Shown one piece after another: positions 42,734 through 53,938 of a stretch of 64,000 nucleotides of DNA (the first letter of the stretch is position 1; every line of letters begins with the position of its first letter). Under the pieces are notes generated by a model. It had not been told where the DNA came from. It did no database searches and saw only the letters and a program-made list of their open reading frames with translations. Source of the DNA: Tritrichomonas musculus (taxonomy: Eukaryota > Parabasalia > Tritrichomonadida > Tritrichomonadidae). The stretch is taken from contig JAPFFF010000019.1 of assembly GCA_039105265.1 (NCBI GenBank), positions 806,001-870,000 on the forward strand, given 5' to 3'. Both the position numbers and the translations under genes were made by a program.

Positions 42734-43630
42734 ATGAACCACCCACTAGACGATACCTATTTTTATGGCACAGAAACCATGAGTACATCTCTGTCAGACA
42801 TCGTTAAAGACAAGGTCCATGAGGTGTTATCCACTAAGAAGAACGACATGAGTGGAGCCTTCATAGACAAGGTTCATCCAGAGATCAACGTTAGATACAA
42901 CTCCGTTAACGTCATTGTCGGTAAGCAAGGTCAGGGGAAGACAGTCATCGCTTTGGAAGAGATCATCAAGATTGCATTAATGGATACTCATCATCTACTC
43001 GTCTACGTAACCAAAGATGGGAATGAAAGTGATCGATCATTCCTCGCATTGAAATCACTGATAGAACCTCGTTTACCGATCATCACCATCAGTGAATCAT
43101 CAGCGGAAGCAACAATAGAGAAGCTCATTAAAGCCAAGAACGAGTACTATGCCATCACGAACAACCATCTCGAAGACAAACTAGACGATCCCCAACTCAA
43201 CATCACCCCAAAAGAGATCCATGACCTCTTCGATACCCTCCACATCGATGACTTCCATCGGAAGTACCTCCATACACTCGTCCTCTTTGATGACATCAGT
43301 AACAGCAAACTCTTCACGAATGAGACATCGTACTTCTCTCAGTTACTCCGTCGTTGTCGACACACCAACATGACCTTCTTTCTATTGATTCAGGGATGGA
43401 AGGGCCTGAAGCCGCACATCAAGAACGAGATCACCACGTTGATGATATTCCCCTGTTTCAACAAACAACAACTGAGGTACATCTATAGTCAGTCCGCCTC
43501 GAATCTCTGTTTCGACGACTTCTACGAAAAATATGAGCAGATCATGTCGTTGAAGACCAACTATCCCGACTCCCATCCATATATGGTCATTCAGGTCGTT
43601 GACGGTGGCGAGACGTTCATTCAGGTATGA
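42734..43630 (+). CDS. virus-like packaging-type ATPase (FtsK/HerA, A32-like)
   Basis: About 299 residues from the ATG at 42734, four bases after the previous stop. Walker A VGKQGQGKT (~64), Walker B TLVLFDDI followed by a helix, then LLRRCRHTNMTFFLLIQGWKG and the strand LMIFP, in the order of FtsK-HerA-type genome-packaging ATPases of Polintons and related viruses. It would drive DNA into a capsid if one were made. Gene looks whole. Confidence 0.75.
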   Translation: MNHPLDDTYFYGTETMSTSLSDIVKDKVHEVLSTKKNDMSGAFIDKVHPEINVRYNSVNVIVGKQGQGKTVIALEEIIKIALMDTHHLLVYVTKDGNESDRSFLALKSLIEPRLPIITISESSAEATIEKLIKAKNEYYAITNNHLEDKLDDPQLNITPKEIHDLFDTLHIDDFHRKYLHTLVLFDDISNSKLFTNETSYFSQLLRRCRHTNMTFFLLIQGWKGLKPHIKNEITTLMIFPCFNKQQLRYIYSQSASNLCFDDFYEKYEQIMSLKTNYPDSHPYMVIQVVDGGETFIQV

Positions 43631-43868
43631 GTTGATTGAAGTAGTCTTGTATCGACTGCAACGCCAACTTGATGTTTTTGATGTCGTCACTCATCTCGGA
43701 TATCTCGTTCTCGATAGCCATGAATCTCTGTTCCGTCTCCGAGTCATCTTCTTTGGGTTTCGTCGCTTTCGGGGCTTTCTTGAGTGATAGTACACCTTTG
43801 ATTCTCGTGACACGATATCCGTTGATGTGGTACATCTTGTTGAGCTTGTGGGTGGTTAGCTTGTCCAT
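43617..43868 (-). CDS. small coiled-coil ORF in the virus-like element
   Basis: 83 residues (MDKLTTHKLNKMYHINGYRV), with a C-terminal coiled coil EIEMSDDIKNI-like region. It is convergent with the ATPase gene, overlapping its end by 14 bases. Size and composition fit a real small gene, but there is no family match. Confidence 0.4.
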   Translation of the reverse strand: MDKLTTHKLNKMYHINGYRVTRIKGVLSLKKAPKATKPKEDDSETEQRFMAIENEISEMSDDIKNIKLALQSIQDYFNQLIPE

Positions 43869-43944
43869 CTCTTCTTGATGGGATTTGTACCATGAGTCGA
43901 AGTCGTTAGGGGTGTCGAACTCTTTGAGGTAGTGCGTGATGGGC

Positions 43945-46023
43945 TCAATTACTTACTTTGACGGAGTTGCTCTCACCACCAAAGTCAATACCGAATTGCT
44001 TCAGGGAACCACCACTAACGAATGACTGAGCATCGATGAATCGAAGACCATACATATCGGACTTGATGACGAACTGTTTCATTGATGATGGGGAACCGAT
44101 CAGAGAGGTATTGTCGACGGACCACTTCATGTCTTGGTATTCGTAGTTGAGGTACTCTTTGAAGAGATTGCTATCGAAACGAGCTGAGTTGTATCCCAAC
44201 ACAGTGACTGTGAAGAGGTTTCTATCCAGTTTCTGGAGCTTCTCGACGTCATCGATATGAACCATCTCGCTGAGGAATGTGACCTTGTTGGCAACAACAT
44301 TGACGGCTTGTTCGAACATGAACTTGATCCATTCGGGAATGAACTGAGGGTCTCTCGCATCGAAGTGTTTGGTGAGTGTTGATGATGAGGACTTCACGCA
44401 GCAGCTGACTGATAGAGGGATGAGCTCACTGTTGATCGTGGTTGAGTCACCCGATTTGATGTTGACTTGATGCTCCATCGTCTCGAAGTCATAGGTCATG
44501 TAGAGTTGCTGAGGTTTCCATTCAAGGTCATGTGCGAGGCAGTACTCGTAAACGGGGTGATTGAGGATGTGTGGACAGTAGGGTTCACTGATGCGTTCGG
44601 GAATGTACTTCTTCTTGAACTTGCCGTCACAGTGGGTTATGTGTTTGTTCATTCGTTCTTGACCGTGGTTGTTCTCGTTGCGGACAACATATGACCTACA
44701 TTTGGGGCAGATGAAGATGTTCGTCAACTTCTCAGCATCTATGATGTACATGATGTGACAGACCATCCCATCGGAGAATAGAAGAGCATTGAATGGAGTC
44801 CCATTCTTCTCATCGTACCACTGCTCTTGGATGTCGTAGCGTTTCTCATCAATGGAGTAGTTATAGACGTTGACGTTGATGTGGTTCTTCATGGCAGATG
44901 CTTTCATCTCTTCGGTGGACATACCGTTGAATGAATTGAGAATGGATTGAGCTGCTTTGGTTGGTCTCGTTGAGTATGTGACGCCATGGTCTTGGCAGAG
45001 AAGCTTTCGAGCTGCTGATGTTCGTTTGGTGAGATCATACTTCTTGGTGTTCCCTAACTTTGGATCGAGACAGATACACAAGAAACGGTACCAGCAAAGA
45101 CCATCGTCATCGTTGTCCGTGATGATCAACTTTGACTTGACTAGCTCATCAGGGAGCTTCACCTTACCGGTGACCTTGACCAATCTCGACACCTTGAAGG
45201 CAACCGAGGTGACGTAGATGAGCTTCACATCCGATTCAGTCGTTGAGTAGTTGAACAAGACGGATTCGATATAGTACTTGACCTTCTCGAGTTCGTCATT
45301 GAGTTGGATCAGGATGGGTATCTTGTTGATGTTCTTGAAGTTGGTGGCGCGGATCTCACGTTCTTCGTAGGTGTAGTCAGTGATGTCATCGATATTGGTT
45401 CTTGGTGTTTCGAAGATCCCGGTGAGGTCGAACGTGATCTTGAATGGTTTACGTTCGCTCTTGTAGACGGTGTTCTCAAGGAAGTTGAAGATGTCTTCGA
45501 GACGGTGGATGTCGTTGAGGTAGTACACAACGATGGGTTTCTTGTCGTGAGTCTTGTTGACGATCTGTGTTCCATGATACTTCTTCTTCTCGAATGCTGC
45601 TTTGGCTTTCTCTTCATCGTTGGGTTCGTTGATGGTAAGATATTCGGGATTCGATGACTTGAACTCGTGACCGAACTTGTCGAAGTAGTTGATCAGTTCT
45701 TCGTTTTCTTTCTCGAATAGCTTTACGGAGTATGGCTTGAGGGGAATCATCTCTTTGGGTGGAAGTGGACGAAGGAGAACCGGTTCGGTCATCAGCTTAT
45801 CCAACATCGCTTTGTATGCCGCTTTGGATGTCTTGATTTGGGTTCTCTCTTTGTCGAGTCGTTCACGAAAGCGATTCTTCAGGGATTCGCGCTTGTTGAA
45901 TTCGAAGGGGTTACTCAAAGGATCTGGTCGTGGATACAATTGCTTGAAGAACTCATCATCGACTTTCTTCTGCTCAAATCGTTTGCGTTCAACTCCGAGT
46001 CGTTCATTGAAGCGCTTCTTCAC
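43945..46023 (-). pseudogene. virus-like protein-primed family B DNA polymerase, exonuclease part
   Basis: Parts seen in order: charged N-terminal region; a GLCWYRFLCICLDP segment that could be an OTU-like thiol site; a Cys/His cluster (FICPKCRSYV...HITHC); and the 3'-5' exonuclease motifs MTYDFETMEH and LGYNSARFDSNLF. The polymerase palm portion is not among the parts present. This arrangement is that of Polinton-type protein-primed polymerases. Treated as broken. Confidence 0.65.
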
Positions 46024-46026
46024 GGA

Positions 46027-46521
46027 TTAGTGCTTGAGGGCTTCGAAGGGGTTACTCAAAGGATCTGGTGGTAGATGAAAACGTAATTGATTGAGGAATC
46101 CGACATCAGTATCGATGTACCTTGTTGGAGGTCGTGGATGTTCGGGTGGTTGAGGGACAACTAAATGCTTCCCTGCTTTATATCCCTTAGCGAAGTTGTA
46201 GAAGGACATGAATTTGGTGTCATCGTTGTCGTAACCAAGTTCAAGGGCTCTATCGACGATGATACCAACTAGCTCATCCACGAAACGGGACTTGTTCTGA
46301 GCGAATATCTCTTTGGTGACAATCCCTGTGATACCAAGTCTACGCTTGACTGTTTCCCATGATTCGTTGGTGACATCGTTGGGGATGTCCAGCATACGAG
46401 CTAATCGTTTTAGAGCGGCATACTTGACTACGTTTACGTCATCGATTTCGACTGATTGATCGTAGTTCATTTCTTTCATGGGTGTTAAAAAATTTATGAC
46501 CCATAAGCCATCACCCCTCAC
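46027..46521 (-). pseudogene. virus-like element ORF adjoining the polymerase piece
   Basis: 164 residues beginning near the inner edge of the right TIR. Contains LKRLARMLDIPNDVTNESWE and ends with a PPDPLSNPFEALK motif; PDPLSNPFEFNK recurs at the start of the neighbouring polymerase piece, so the two are related by an internal repeat. Probably part of the polymerase locus; family otherwise unknown. Confidence 0.45.
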
Positions 46522-47255
46522 GAGATCACCCCCACATGCACACCCCTCACGAGATCACCCATCCACGTACATCCACACTCACCCACCCCGCTATTTATCG
46601 CTCATGAGGTATAAACAATATCTGGGGGTCGTCCATTTCACCCACTAACGAGACTCTTTACCGGGCATAACCACCACGAAAATCGTCACGGGATGGTCAC
46701 AAACGAGGATCTCTCAGTAACTACCCATTTAAGGGCCATTTTCGACGAATTTCGTATCTAGGGGTCGTCCATTTCGAGCACCGTAACTAGACCCTCCGAG
46801 TGTGCGATTCACGCAAGAAATACATGATGGACATGTCACGTCGGAGTCACTGAAACCACTGTTCTGACGATGTGCTTGTCGTCACGGAAACAGCCCATTT
46901 AAGGCCCATTTGGGGCTCTTTTTGGGACTTTTCGAAAACGCGTTTCCATGCTCGTAACTACCCATTTAAGGGCCATTTTCGACCATTTTCGTATCTGGGG
47001 GTCGTCCATTTCGAGCACCGTAACTAGACCCTCCGAGTGTGCGATTCACGCAAGAAATACACGATGGACATGTCACGCGAGGAATTTCCGATAGGCATAA
47101 CTCGTCGGAGTGCTGAAAACAGCCCATTTAAGGCCCATTTGGGGCTCTTTTTGGGACTTTTCGAAAACGCGTTTCCATGCTCGTAACTACCCATTTAAGG
47201 GCCATTTTCGACCATTTTCGTATCTGGGGGTCCTACGCGCCACCCCTACACTACT
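46520..47255. repeat. right TIR of the virus-like element
   Basis: 736 bases, reverse complement of 40,810-41,545; no difference noticed in the stretches compared. Confidence 0.85.
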
Positions 47256-48576
47256 TATATATTAACTATCCATCATTAATCCAACTCAACCCATCTTTAT
47301 TATCATTCGTTCTATCAAAATCTTCATTTATAAATCATAAATATCACACTTTTTATCATTATTATCATTTGATTTGTAATAATACTCGTTTATTTATTAT
47401 AATTACTAATCATGTTAGCATCACTCTAAAATATATGTCATAATTCTCCCAAGATTTTCATTAAATTATTAATGTACAAATTAATTGGAAAATTATTGGA
47501 AATATATTTGTTATTTGTTTGACAAAGGCGTATTTTAATGCAAATCACCGCAGGAGTTACTTTATGAGAAAAAGTAATATCATAAATTGACCGTGAAAAG
47601 AATGAAATCGTCAAAGATATAAAAAATATGTGTCGTTAAGTCTCTGAAACAGTAAATGATGCACAGCCGAACGTATACTACTAGGATAATGATAGAATGA
47701 GAGATAATTATAATAGATATATGAGAATAATGATGTATATTTAATTACTATAACAGGTGTAGACACGCTAAAACAATTAACATACTATATATAGTTATCT
47801 TGGGATCAGATATGAGTCTATAGAAATATTCTAAGGAGTTAATCACGTTTCAGGAGCATAGTCACGTATCTTTATCTCGGTGCTGTCATCTCGAATTATC
47901 ATCCAGGTATTATTATCCCGTTATTATCTCAGTGTTATTATCTCGAATTATTTTAGTGTAGCTACGCCTCTTATAGTAACTACTGTATATGCTAGAATAA
48001 TGGTAGAATGAGTGATAATCAAAGTATATTAATAAGGATTATGATGTATTAAAAGAAAATAATAATAGAATGAATGATATTATTGATTAAATGAGTGATA
48101 ATTACATTAACCAAATAAGAATTATGATAGTATGAATAAGAATAATGTTAAAATGATTGATAATTATAATATAAAAGTAAGAATTATGATGAATAAGCTG
48201 GAATAATGATTGAACTAGAGATAATAATGATAGAATGATTGATAATAATGATTAAATAAATAACAATTATAATAAACAAGTAAATATTATGATAGAATGA
48301 AAAGAATAATGATAAAATGAGTGATAATTTAAATATATAAGTAAGAATTATGATGAATATACTAGGATAATGATTGAACGAATGATAATAATGATAACTT
48401 ATCCTCGGATAAAGATTTTTTCTCCTGGTCCATTTTAGGATATTGCCGCATGCTTAGTAATAATGATAGAATGAGTGATAATAATGATTGTTTATGCGGT
48501 AAAAAAATGATAGAAGAAACGAGAACGACGATATAAAAATAAATATTAAGATTGATTCAAACAATGAAAAATTAAA
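47256..48576. other. interior of the foldback element with degenerate short repeats
   Basis: No gene. From about 47,690 a loose repeat of GATAGAATGAGTGATAATAA-type units (roughly 20-40 bases apart) runs to about 48,490, interspersed with TATTATCTCG-type units near 47,870-47,960. Confidence 0.6.
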
Positions 48577-50009
48577 TTAATATTAACGTGAAAGACCTCC
48601 TTGATTGTAATAATTTGATTACTTAAAACAAAAAACCTGTCGTTAGTTAGAAATTAAAAAATCATTTCTTTATATTTTATCCATTGAAATAATTCAATGA
48701 GCATATTCAAAATCGGAAAATGATGATTTGTATGAAATAAGCATAAAATAAATAAAGTATTTGTGTTATCATAATATCAGATAACACTACAATTTATTAT
48801 ATACTAATATATACTAAATGAAATAGTGAGGGGAGAGAGAGGAAAAAAAAAAAAAAAAAATTAAATTTCTTAATAAGATTCTATGAAAACAAATGAAAGA
48901 ATAAGAATGAACAACTATGATAACCATTAAATTACTTTATATCGTTTATTGCTAGTTTATGTAACTGGATGAAGAGAAGATATAATATTTTGAAATAAGA
49001 TTCTATGAAAACAAATGAAAGAATAAGAATGAACAATTATAATAACTATTAAATTACTTTATATCGTTTATTGCTAGTTTATGTAACTGGATTAAGAGAA
49101 GATATAATATTTTCATCAAATTGTTCAATTTTCACCACATAAAGGAAAATATCAGGAACTCCAAAATAATGAACAATATACTAAATAATTATATCATATT
49201 ATTAATATTAAAAATCTTTTCTATTGTAAAATAAATCGATAAAAGATAAAAGAGCCGTTTATAAAAATAAATATTTCAATGCATTCAATATATAATTATT
49301 TTTATTCAAAATTATACTTTATTCACAAAATATAAAATATGAATTCTATGAAATATAACATTTATATCATATAAAATAACCACTAAATATATGTTTAATA
49401 ATATTATATAAGCAGATTAAAGTTTATATATCCGTATAGTGCATGAACATATTAAAATAAATAAATATGAAATATAATAATAATTAATTCAATAATTTTT
49501 CTATTGCCATTCAATATTTTATTATCAATTTTAATTATTTTGTTTTTTTTCTGAGAAAATAATATCTCACATTTAATATAGAATTATCTCATAAAAAACA
49601 TTATTAAATTAAAAATGGTGATGACTAATTTGTTAATTAACGTTAAATAATTTCAAATAAGTAATTTTCTTTTATTTTTAGAAAATCAATCAATATTTGA
49701 AGTATCAATATTATCGCGAAAATGACACACAAATATTAATATACAAGCTACATTAAATGATAATTTGCCTTTTTCACAATATTAGATCAAATATATGAAA
49801 TATATATGATAATTTGCATTTCTCAATTTTATACCATTTTTTATTTCATATGGACTTATACATTTTATATTATAATTTTTATAAAAACATTTTAATTCTA
49901 TTTATGATTTATTTAAGTTTTTTTTTTCTCCAAATTTGTCACTTTTTGTGCAAAAAGCACTTTTTGGGAAACTTTTTCAGTATTTGTCACTTTTTGGGCA
50001 CTTTTTGTG
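48577..50009. repeat. right arm of the large inverted repeat
   Basis: 1,433 bases, reverse complement of 39,126-40,685, with two copies of the 122-bp unit (about 48,880-49,110). The Phe-rich frame near 49,814 mirrors one near 39,321 and is not a gene. Confidence 0.8.
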
Positions 50010-51592
50010 AATTTCAAAATTTACCAAAAAAAAAAAAAAAAAAAAAAAAATTAAATTCTATGAGCTTTATGAAAAAAATAACTGAAAAATTTTTTTTATA
50101 AAAATATCTTAATCAAAAAGAAATAAAATAGTTTACAATTATAATTACAAATGCAAATAATAATATACTTAAATTAATTATTATCCAAAATATTTTAAAA
50201 CAATATGATGGCTGGATAAGTTCAGGTCTTATTTTTTTGGGGTTTTGTTTTATTATATTAAGATAAGATGAGTATAAATCTCGTAAAAATTGCGATTTGA
50301 GGTAAATATAGATATATTCATATTTTATACGTTTATATAACAAATTAATCACGATAATAATTATTGAACTTCCTTGAATTCAGCATTAAGTTACAAAATA
50401 AATTTGTGCGAAATATATATAAACCATTCAAATTTTTATGAAAAATAAAATTGATTTTATAGCTGAATCCGTGGAATAAAATTCAAAAATGAATAATACA
50501 AAAATAATTGCATATATATGTAAAATTAAAATACTAAATATCAAAAAGAAATAATTTTTTTTTATGCGCCTGTACCTCTATTTTAATTAATTTCTAATTG
50601 AAAAAGTGGAATTCTTGGTAAAAGTATTTATCTTGAATAATAAAAAGTAAAACTACTCTTTTTGCATTACTTAAGTGTTATTATTTATAATTTATATCAA
50701 ATGAAATCCTTTTATTTTACTTATGATTTTGAATGGATCACATCACTGAGTATTCATTTCCATGAATTCTAATCAACATTTTGATAATTAAAAATATGTT
50801 TTAAAATCCTTATAACTTAATCAACATTTGGTATTATTTATTTTTTTCTTCGCATGCAGTATCTATAAAAAATCACTGTCAACTCCATTGAATCTTAAAG
50901 CACATTTTGGCATTTCCACGGATTTTCATGACTTTTAAATTACAGTTATAGATTTTATAAAATATAATATAACTATTCTATAAATTATAAGTTCTAAAAA
51001 ATACTCTACAATTTAGGTTGACACATTTTTCCACGGCCGACACATTTTTGCTGAGTCTTTAATACCTTTTCAACAGGATGATGTTCTTGATGATCGAAAA
51101 CTTGATATTATAACTCCAAAGATCAGGCTGTATTATAGCAATTGGCGACAGGAGAAAAGCAGATAAGTTATTAAAAGAAGCTCATAAAGAAATAGTATTT
51201 TAATATATCAAAATTAAAACCCAAAAGAAAAGAATTAGAAGAGACACATGCGTTTTTTAGAAATAAAAAGAAAATTAACGTAAAATGTTGAAACAACTAT
51301 TTCAAAATATCTTCTAAAAAAAAAAAATAAAGAAAAACTATTGAATACCCAAGAGATGAAATTCCAACCCAAATTGATCTAAAGAAAATTGAATAATGCG
51401 TAGACTTTAGAAAAAACTGTAGACAAGAACTTTTTAGAGACATCTAAAATATCTATAACTTTCATTTTTTTATATAAAGTGAGAGAAATAAAGGGGGGTC
51501 GATTCAAAAAATAATTAATTTCAAGGGAAAACGATAATAAAAATTTATTTTGAGAAAAAAAATATTTGAAAAAATTTTTTGAGTAATATTAT
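50010..51592. other. AT-rich gap with an A26 run
   Basis: Homopolymer at about 50,025-50,050. A small coding-like scrap (DDRKLDIITPKIRLYYSNWRQ) lies near 51,088-51,160. No intact gene. Confidence 0.5.
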
Positions 51593-53133
51593 CTGGCAAG
51601 GCTTGCTAGTTACCTAACTAGCAAGGTGCCCACTTTTTGATAACAAATAAACTTCATCCACTTTTTGAGAAAAACTATTTTCAAAAGAGACACATCAGCT
51701 TTTTCAATCATCAACCGTTTTTATTTTTGAATAGAACGGTAACTATTTTCAATGACTTCGGCGCCATTTTAAATATTAAGGCCGTAAAGAAGCATTTCTA
51801 TGATCTTACTATAGTTATATTCAAGTTAACTTTTATTCTTTCTAACACCAGATAGCTTTTATTAGATTTATTTTCGAAGACTACTAATTTCAGATTGATA
51901 TTCCCAAATTATCATTTTCAAATTGTTATTCTCAAGTCGTTATCCACAAATTACTTATTCTCGCGTCATTTATTCTCAAATTACTTGTTCTCAGGATGTT
52001 ATTCGCAGATTACTACTTTCAAATTTCCATTCTCAGGTTGTTATTCTCAGATCTTTATATTCATACCACATCTCTCAGATTAGTGCTCTTAGATCACATG
52101 GATCGGGTTATTTTCTTCAGATTGTTATTTCAAATTACCATTCTCAGATTTCCATTCTCAAATCACTATTCTCAAATAGCATGCGATTAACTTATACACA
52201 ACTAAACTATATAATAAAGATTTAATTTTTTCATAGATATGTATTCGTATAAATGTAGTATTATTTCTTTTTTAATTATTTTCTTTTATAATTATAAACT
52301 TTTTGAAACAACTCATTGAAAAAATTCTATTAAATTAGACTTTAGCTTATGTTTTGCTACAAATTATGTGCAAATAAGAAAAAAATATATAAAAGATAAT
52401 AATGAGTTACTTTATTATATATACATGTAATTACATGCAGTTTGAAAATATAAATTTGGAAAAAGGAAACTGAGAATAACATCATGCGAGCAAGTAATCT
52501 GAGAAAAAATAACACGAGAATAGCTAATCTGAGGATTATAACAAAAAACAATAATCTGAGAATATTGATTTGAAAATAGTAAACTGAGAATAAGAACATA
52601 TGAACAGTAATCTAAGAATAATAACCTGAGAGATAGTAATCATAGAATAGTAATTGAAAAACAGTAAACTGAGAATAACAACCTGAGAATGGAAATTTGA
52701 AAGTAGTAATCTGCGAATAACATCCTGAGAACAAGTAATTTGAGAATAAATGACGCGAGAATAAGTAATTTGTGGATAACGACTTGAGAATAACAATTTG
52801 AAAATGATAATTTGGGAATATCAATCTGAAATTAGTAGTCTTCGAAAATAAATCTAATAAAAGCTATCTGGTGTTAGAAAGAATAAAAGTTAACTTGAAT
52901 ATAACTATAGTAAGATCATAGAAATGCTTCTTTACGGCCTTAATATTTAAAATGGCGCCGAAGTCATTGAAAATAGTTACCGTTCTATTCAAAAATAAAA
53001 ACGGTTGATGATTGAAAAAGCTGATATACCATCTCTGAATTTTTTGGCACTTTTCTTCTTTGAAAAAGCTGGATCAGTATTTTCCATTCAAAAAGTGGAC
53101 ACCTTGCTGGTTAGGTGACTAGCAAGATAATAC
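51593..53133. mobile_element. foldback element, 1.54 kb, about 460-bp inverted arms
   Basis: Arms at 51,593-52,050 and 52,669-53,133. The ends share TTGCTAG..ACCTAAC..AGCAAGGTG..CACTTTTTG and a TATTATCT border. The inner arms consist of degenerate ~22-base units of the type TTATTCTCAGATTAC, giving zinc-finger-like phase but no real gene. The arms are identical over at least 150 bases, so the element is young or homogenised. Confidence 0.8.
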
Positions 53134-53233
53134 CGAAGAAGATAATACAAAAAGAAATGACGAAGAAGCCTCTAGCGACGATGATGATGAACAATATAAT
53201 ACCAAACAAGATAACGAAGACAAACAAATCCAA

Positions 53234-53491
53234 TTGTATAGCCACCGCTTTAACATCGATCCGACTTATATCAGTTTACAGATATTACAAGAATTGCAAA
53301 ATATAAATGAGTACTTAAAGAAAGAAAGAGAACGAAAGGAGCACAAGAAACATACTAAAGAATTAATAAACGAGGTAATTAAACAGAATAAAGAAGAAGA
53401 CTCGAGCGATGATGTTGATATAGTTTTTTACGAACCGATGCCTAAGATGATGAGGAGAAATAAAGTCTTTGCTGATACGATTAATAAGTAA
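53234..53491 (+). CDS. small charged ORF beside the replication module
   Basis: Up to 85 residues: TYISLQILQELQNINEYLKK, then a Lys/Glu-rich helix and acidic DSSDDVDIVFYEP. It begins about 100 bases inside the flank of the foldback element and shares the plus strand with the PrimPol gene. Probably a small virus-like gene; function unknown. Confidence 0.35.
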   Translation: MYSHRFNIDPTYISLQILQELQNINEYLKKERERKEHKKHTKELINEVIKQNKEEDSSDDVDIVFYEPMPKMMRRNKVFADTINK

Positions 53492-53524
53492 ACAATCTTT
53501 GTTATTATTTTTGTTTATATTTAA

Positions 53525-53799
53525 ATGAATATTTATGATATTAGTGAAAAAGAAATTTTGTTTAACTTCATAAGTGAGCTAGCTAAGAGAGATGAGATTA
53601 AACCATTAAGGAAGCTTATAAAGAATAATCCTTACTGTAATCAATTTAAACCTAAATAACTTAATAATCAGATTAAGATAACTGGATACAAGTTTACTAA
53701 AAGGAATGGTAATTTAATATTAATCGTAGACAAGAAGGATAGTGTTAATGATAAGTGCCTTGGTGTATTAAATGAAGTTATGAATGAGTTGATCTAATA
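53525..53799 (+). pseudogene. small virus-like ORF region
   Basis: Coding-like sequence starting MNIYDISEKEILFNFISELA and ending in LGVLNEVMNELI; looks broken (about one break). Located between the foldback element and the inverted repeat that brackets the PrimPol locus. Confidence 0.35.
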
Positions 53800-53822
53800 A
53801 TATATTATTTTTGTCTTCGCTA

Positions 53823-53886
53823 ATGTTCCATGTTCCATGATAAATCAGTTCCTAAAAAATGGAGCGGACAGTTGACAGATGACAGA
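53823..53886. repeat. left half of a 64-bp inverted repeat around the PrimPol locus
   Basis: Matches the reverse complement of 56,199-56,262 at 60 of 64 positions by eye. Contains the direct repeats ATGTTCC/ATGTTCC and GACAGAT/GACAGAT. Ends 52 bases before the PrimPol ATG. Confidence 0.85.
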
Positions 53887-53938
53887 TTTCAATTTGTTTT
53901 TTTAATTAACTTTTCTCCTCCTTGATACATAAACAGAT

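Larger units (their letters stand above)
40810..47255. mobile_element. virus-like (Polinton-related) element, 6.4 kb, 736-bp TIRs
   Basis: Starts AGTAGTGTAGGGGTGGCGCG and ends with its reverse complement; the TIRs run 40,810-41,545 and 46,520-47,255. TATATA abuts both ends, compatible with a 5-6-bp target duplication but too simple to be sure. Markedly GC-richer than the surrounding DNA. Parts: an ORF of possible virion type, a packaging-type ATPase, a small ORF, and part of a protein-primed family B polymerase. No integrase, protease or capsid gene was recognised, and it looks broken or non-autonomous with a few breaks. The TIRs look identical where compared, so insertion is recent. It sits inside a foldback element. 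Confidence 0.75.
39126..50009. mobile_element. large inverted-repeat (foldback) structure, about 4.4 kb before insertion
   Basis: Long terminal arms (39,126-40,685 and 48,577-50,009) are near-identical reverse complements. The arms enclose the virus-like element plus about 1.4 kb of other sequence. Neither arm nor the non-viral interior contains a credible gene, so this is a non-autonomous foldback type. The ends carry alternating CACTTTTTG/CAAAAAGTG blocks. A target duplication was not found. Confidence 0.75.

Noticed and set aside
43599-46074. Plus-strand frames opposite the polymerase piece
   Set aside because: GC-richer element DNA leaves long antisense frames; none has motifs, while the minus strand has exonuclease motifs.
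39097-50101. Matching Phe/Leu-rich frames at 39,097-39,321 (minus) and 49,814-50,101 (plus) as a small membrane protein
   Set aside because: They are the same AT-rich inverted-repeat sequence read in both arms, include the CAAAAAGTG repeat blocks, and show no protein-like conservation.
51895-52824. Overlapping frames in the 51.6-53.1 kb foldback element as a repeat protein
   Set aside because: The frames exist in several phases on both arms and simply translate the 22-base DNA repeat.
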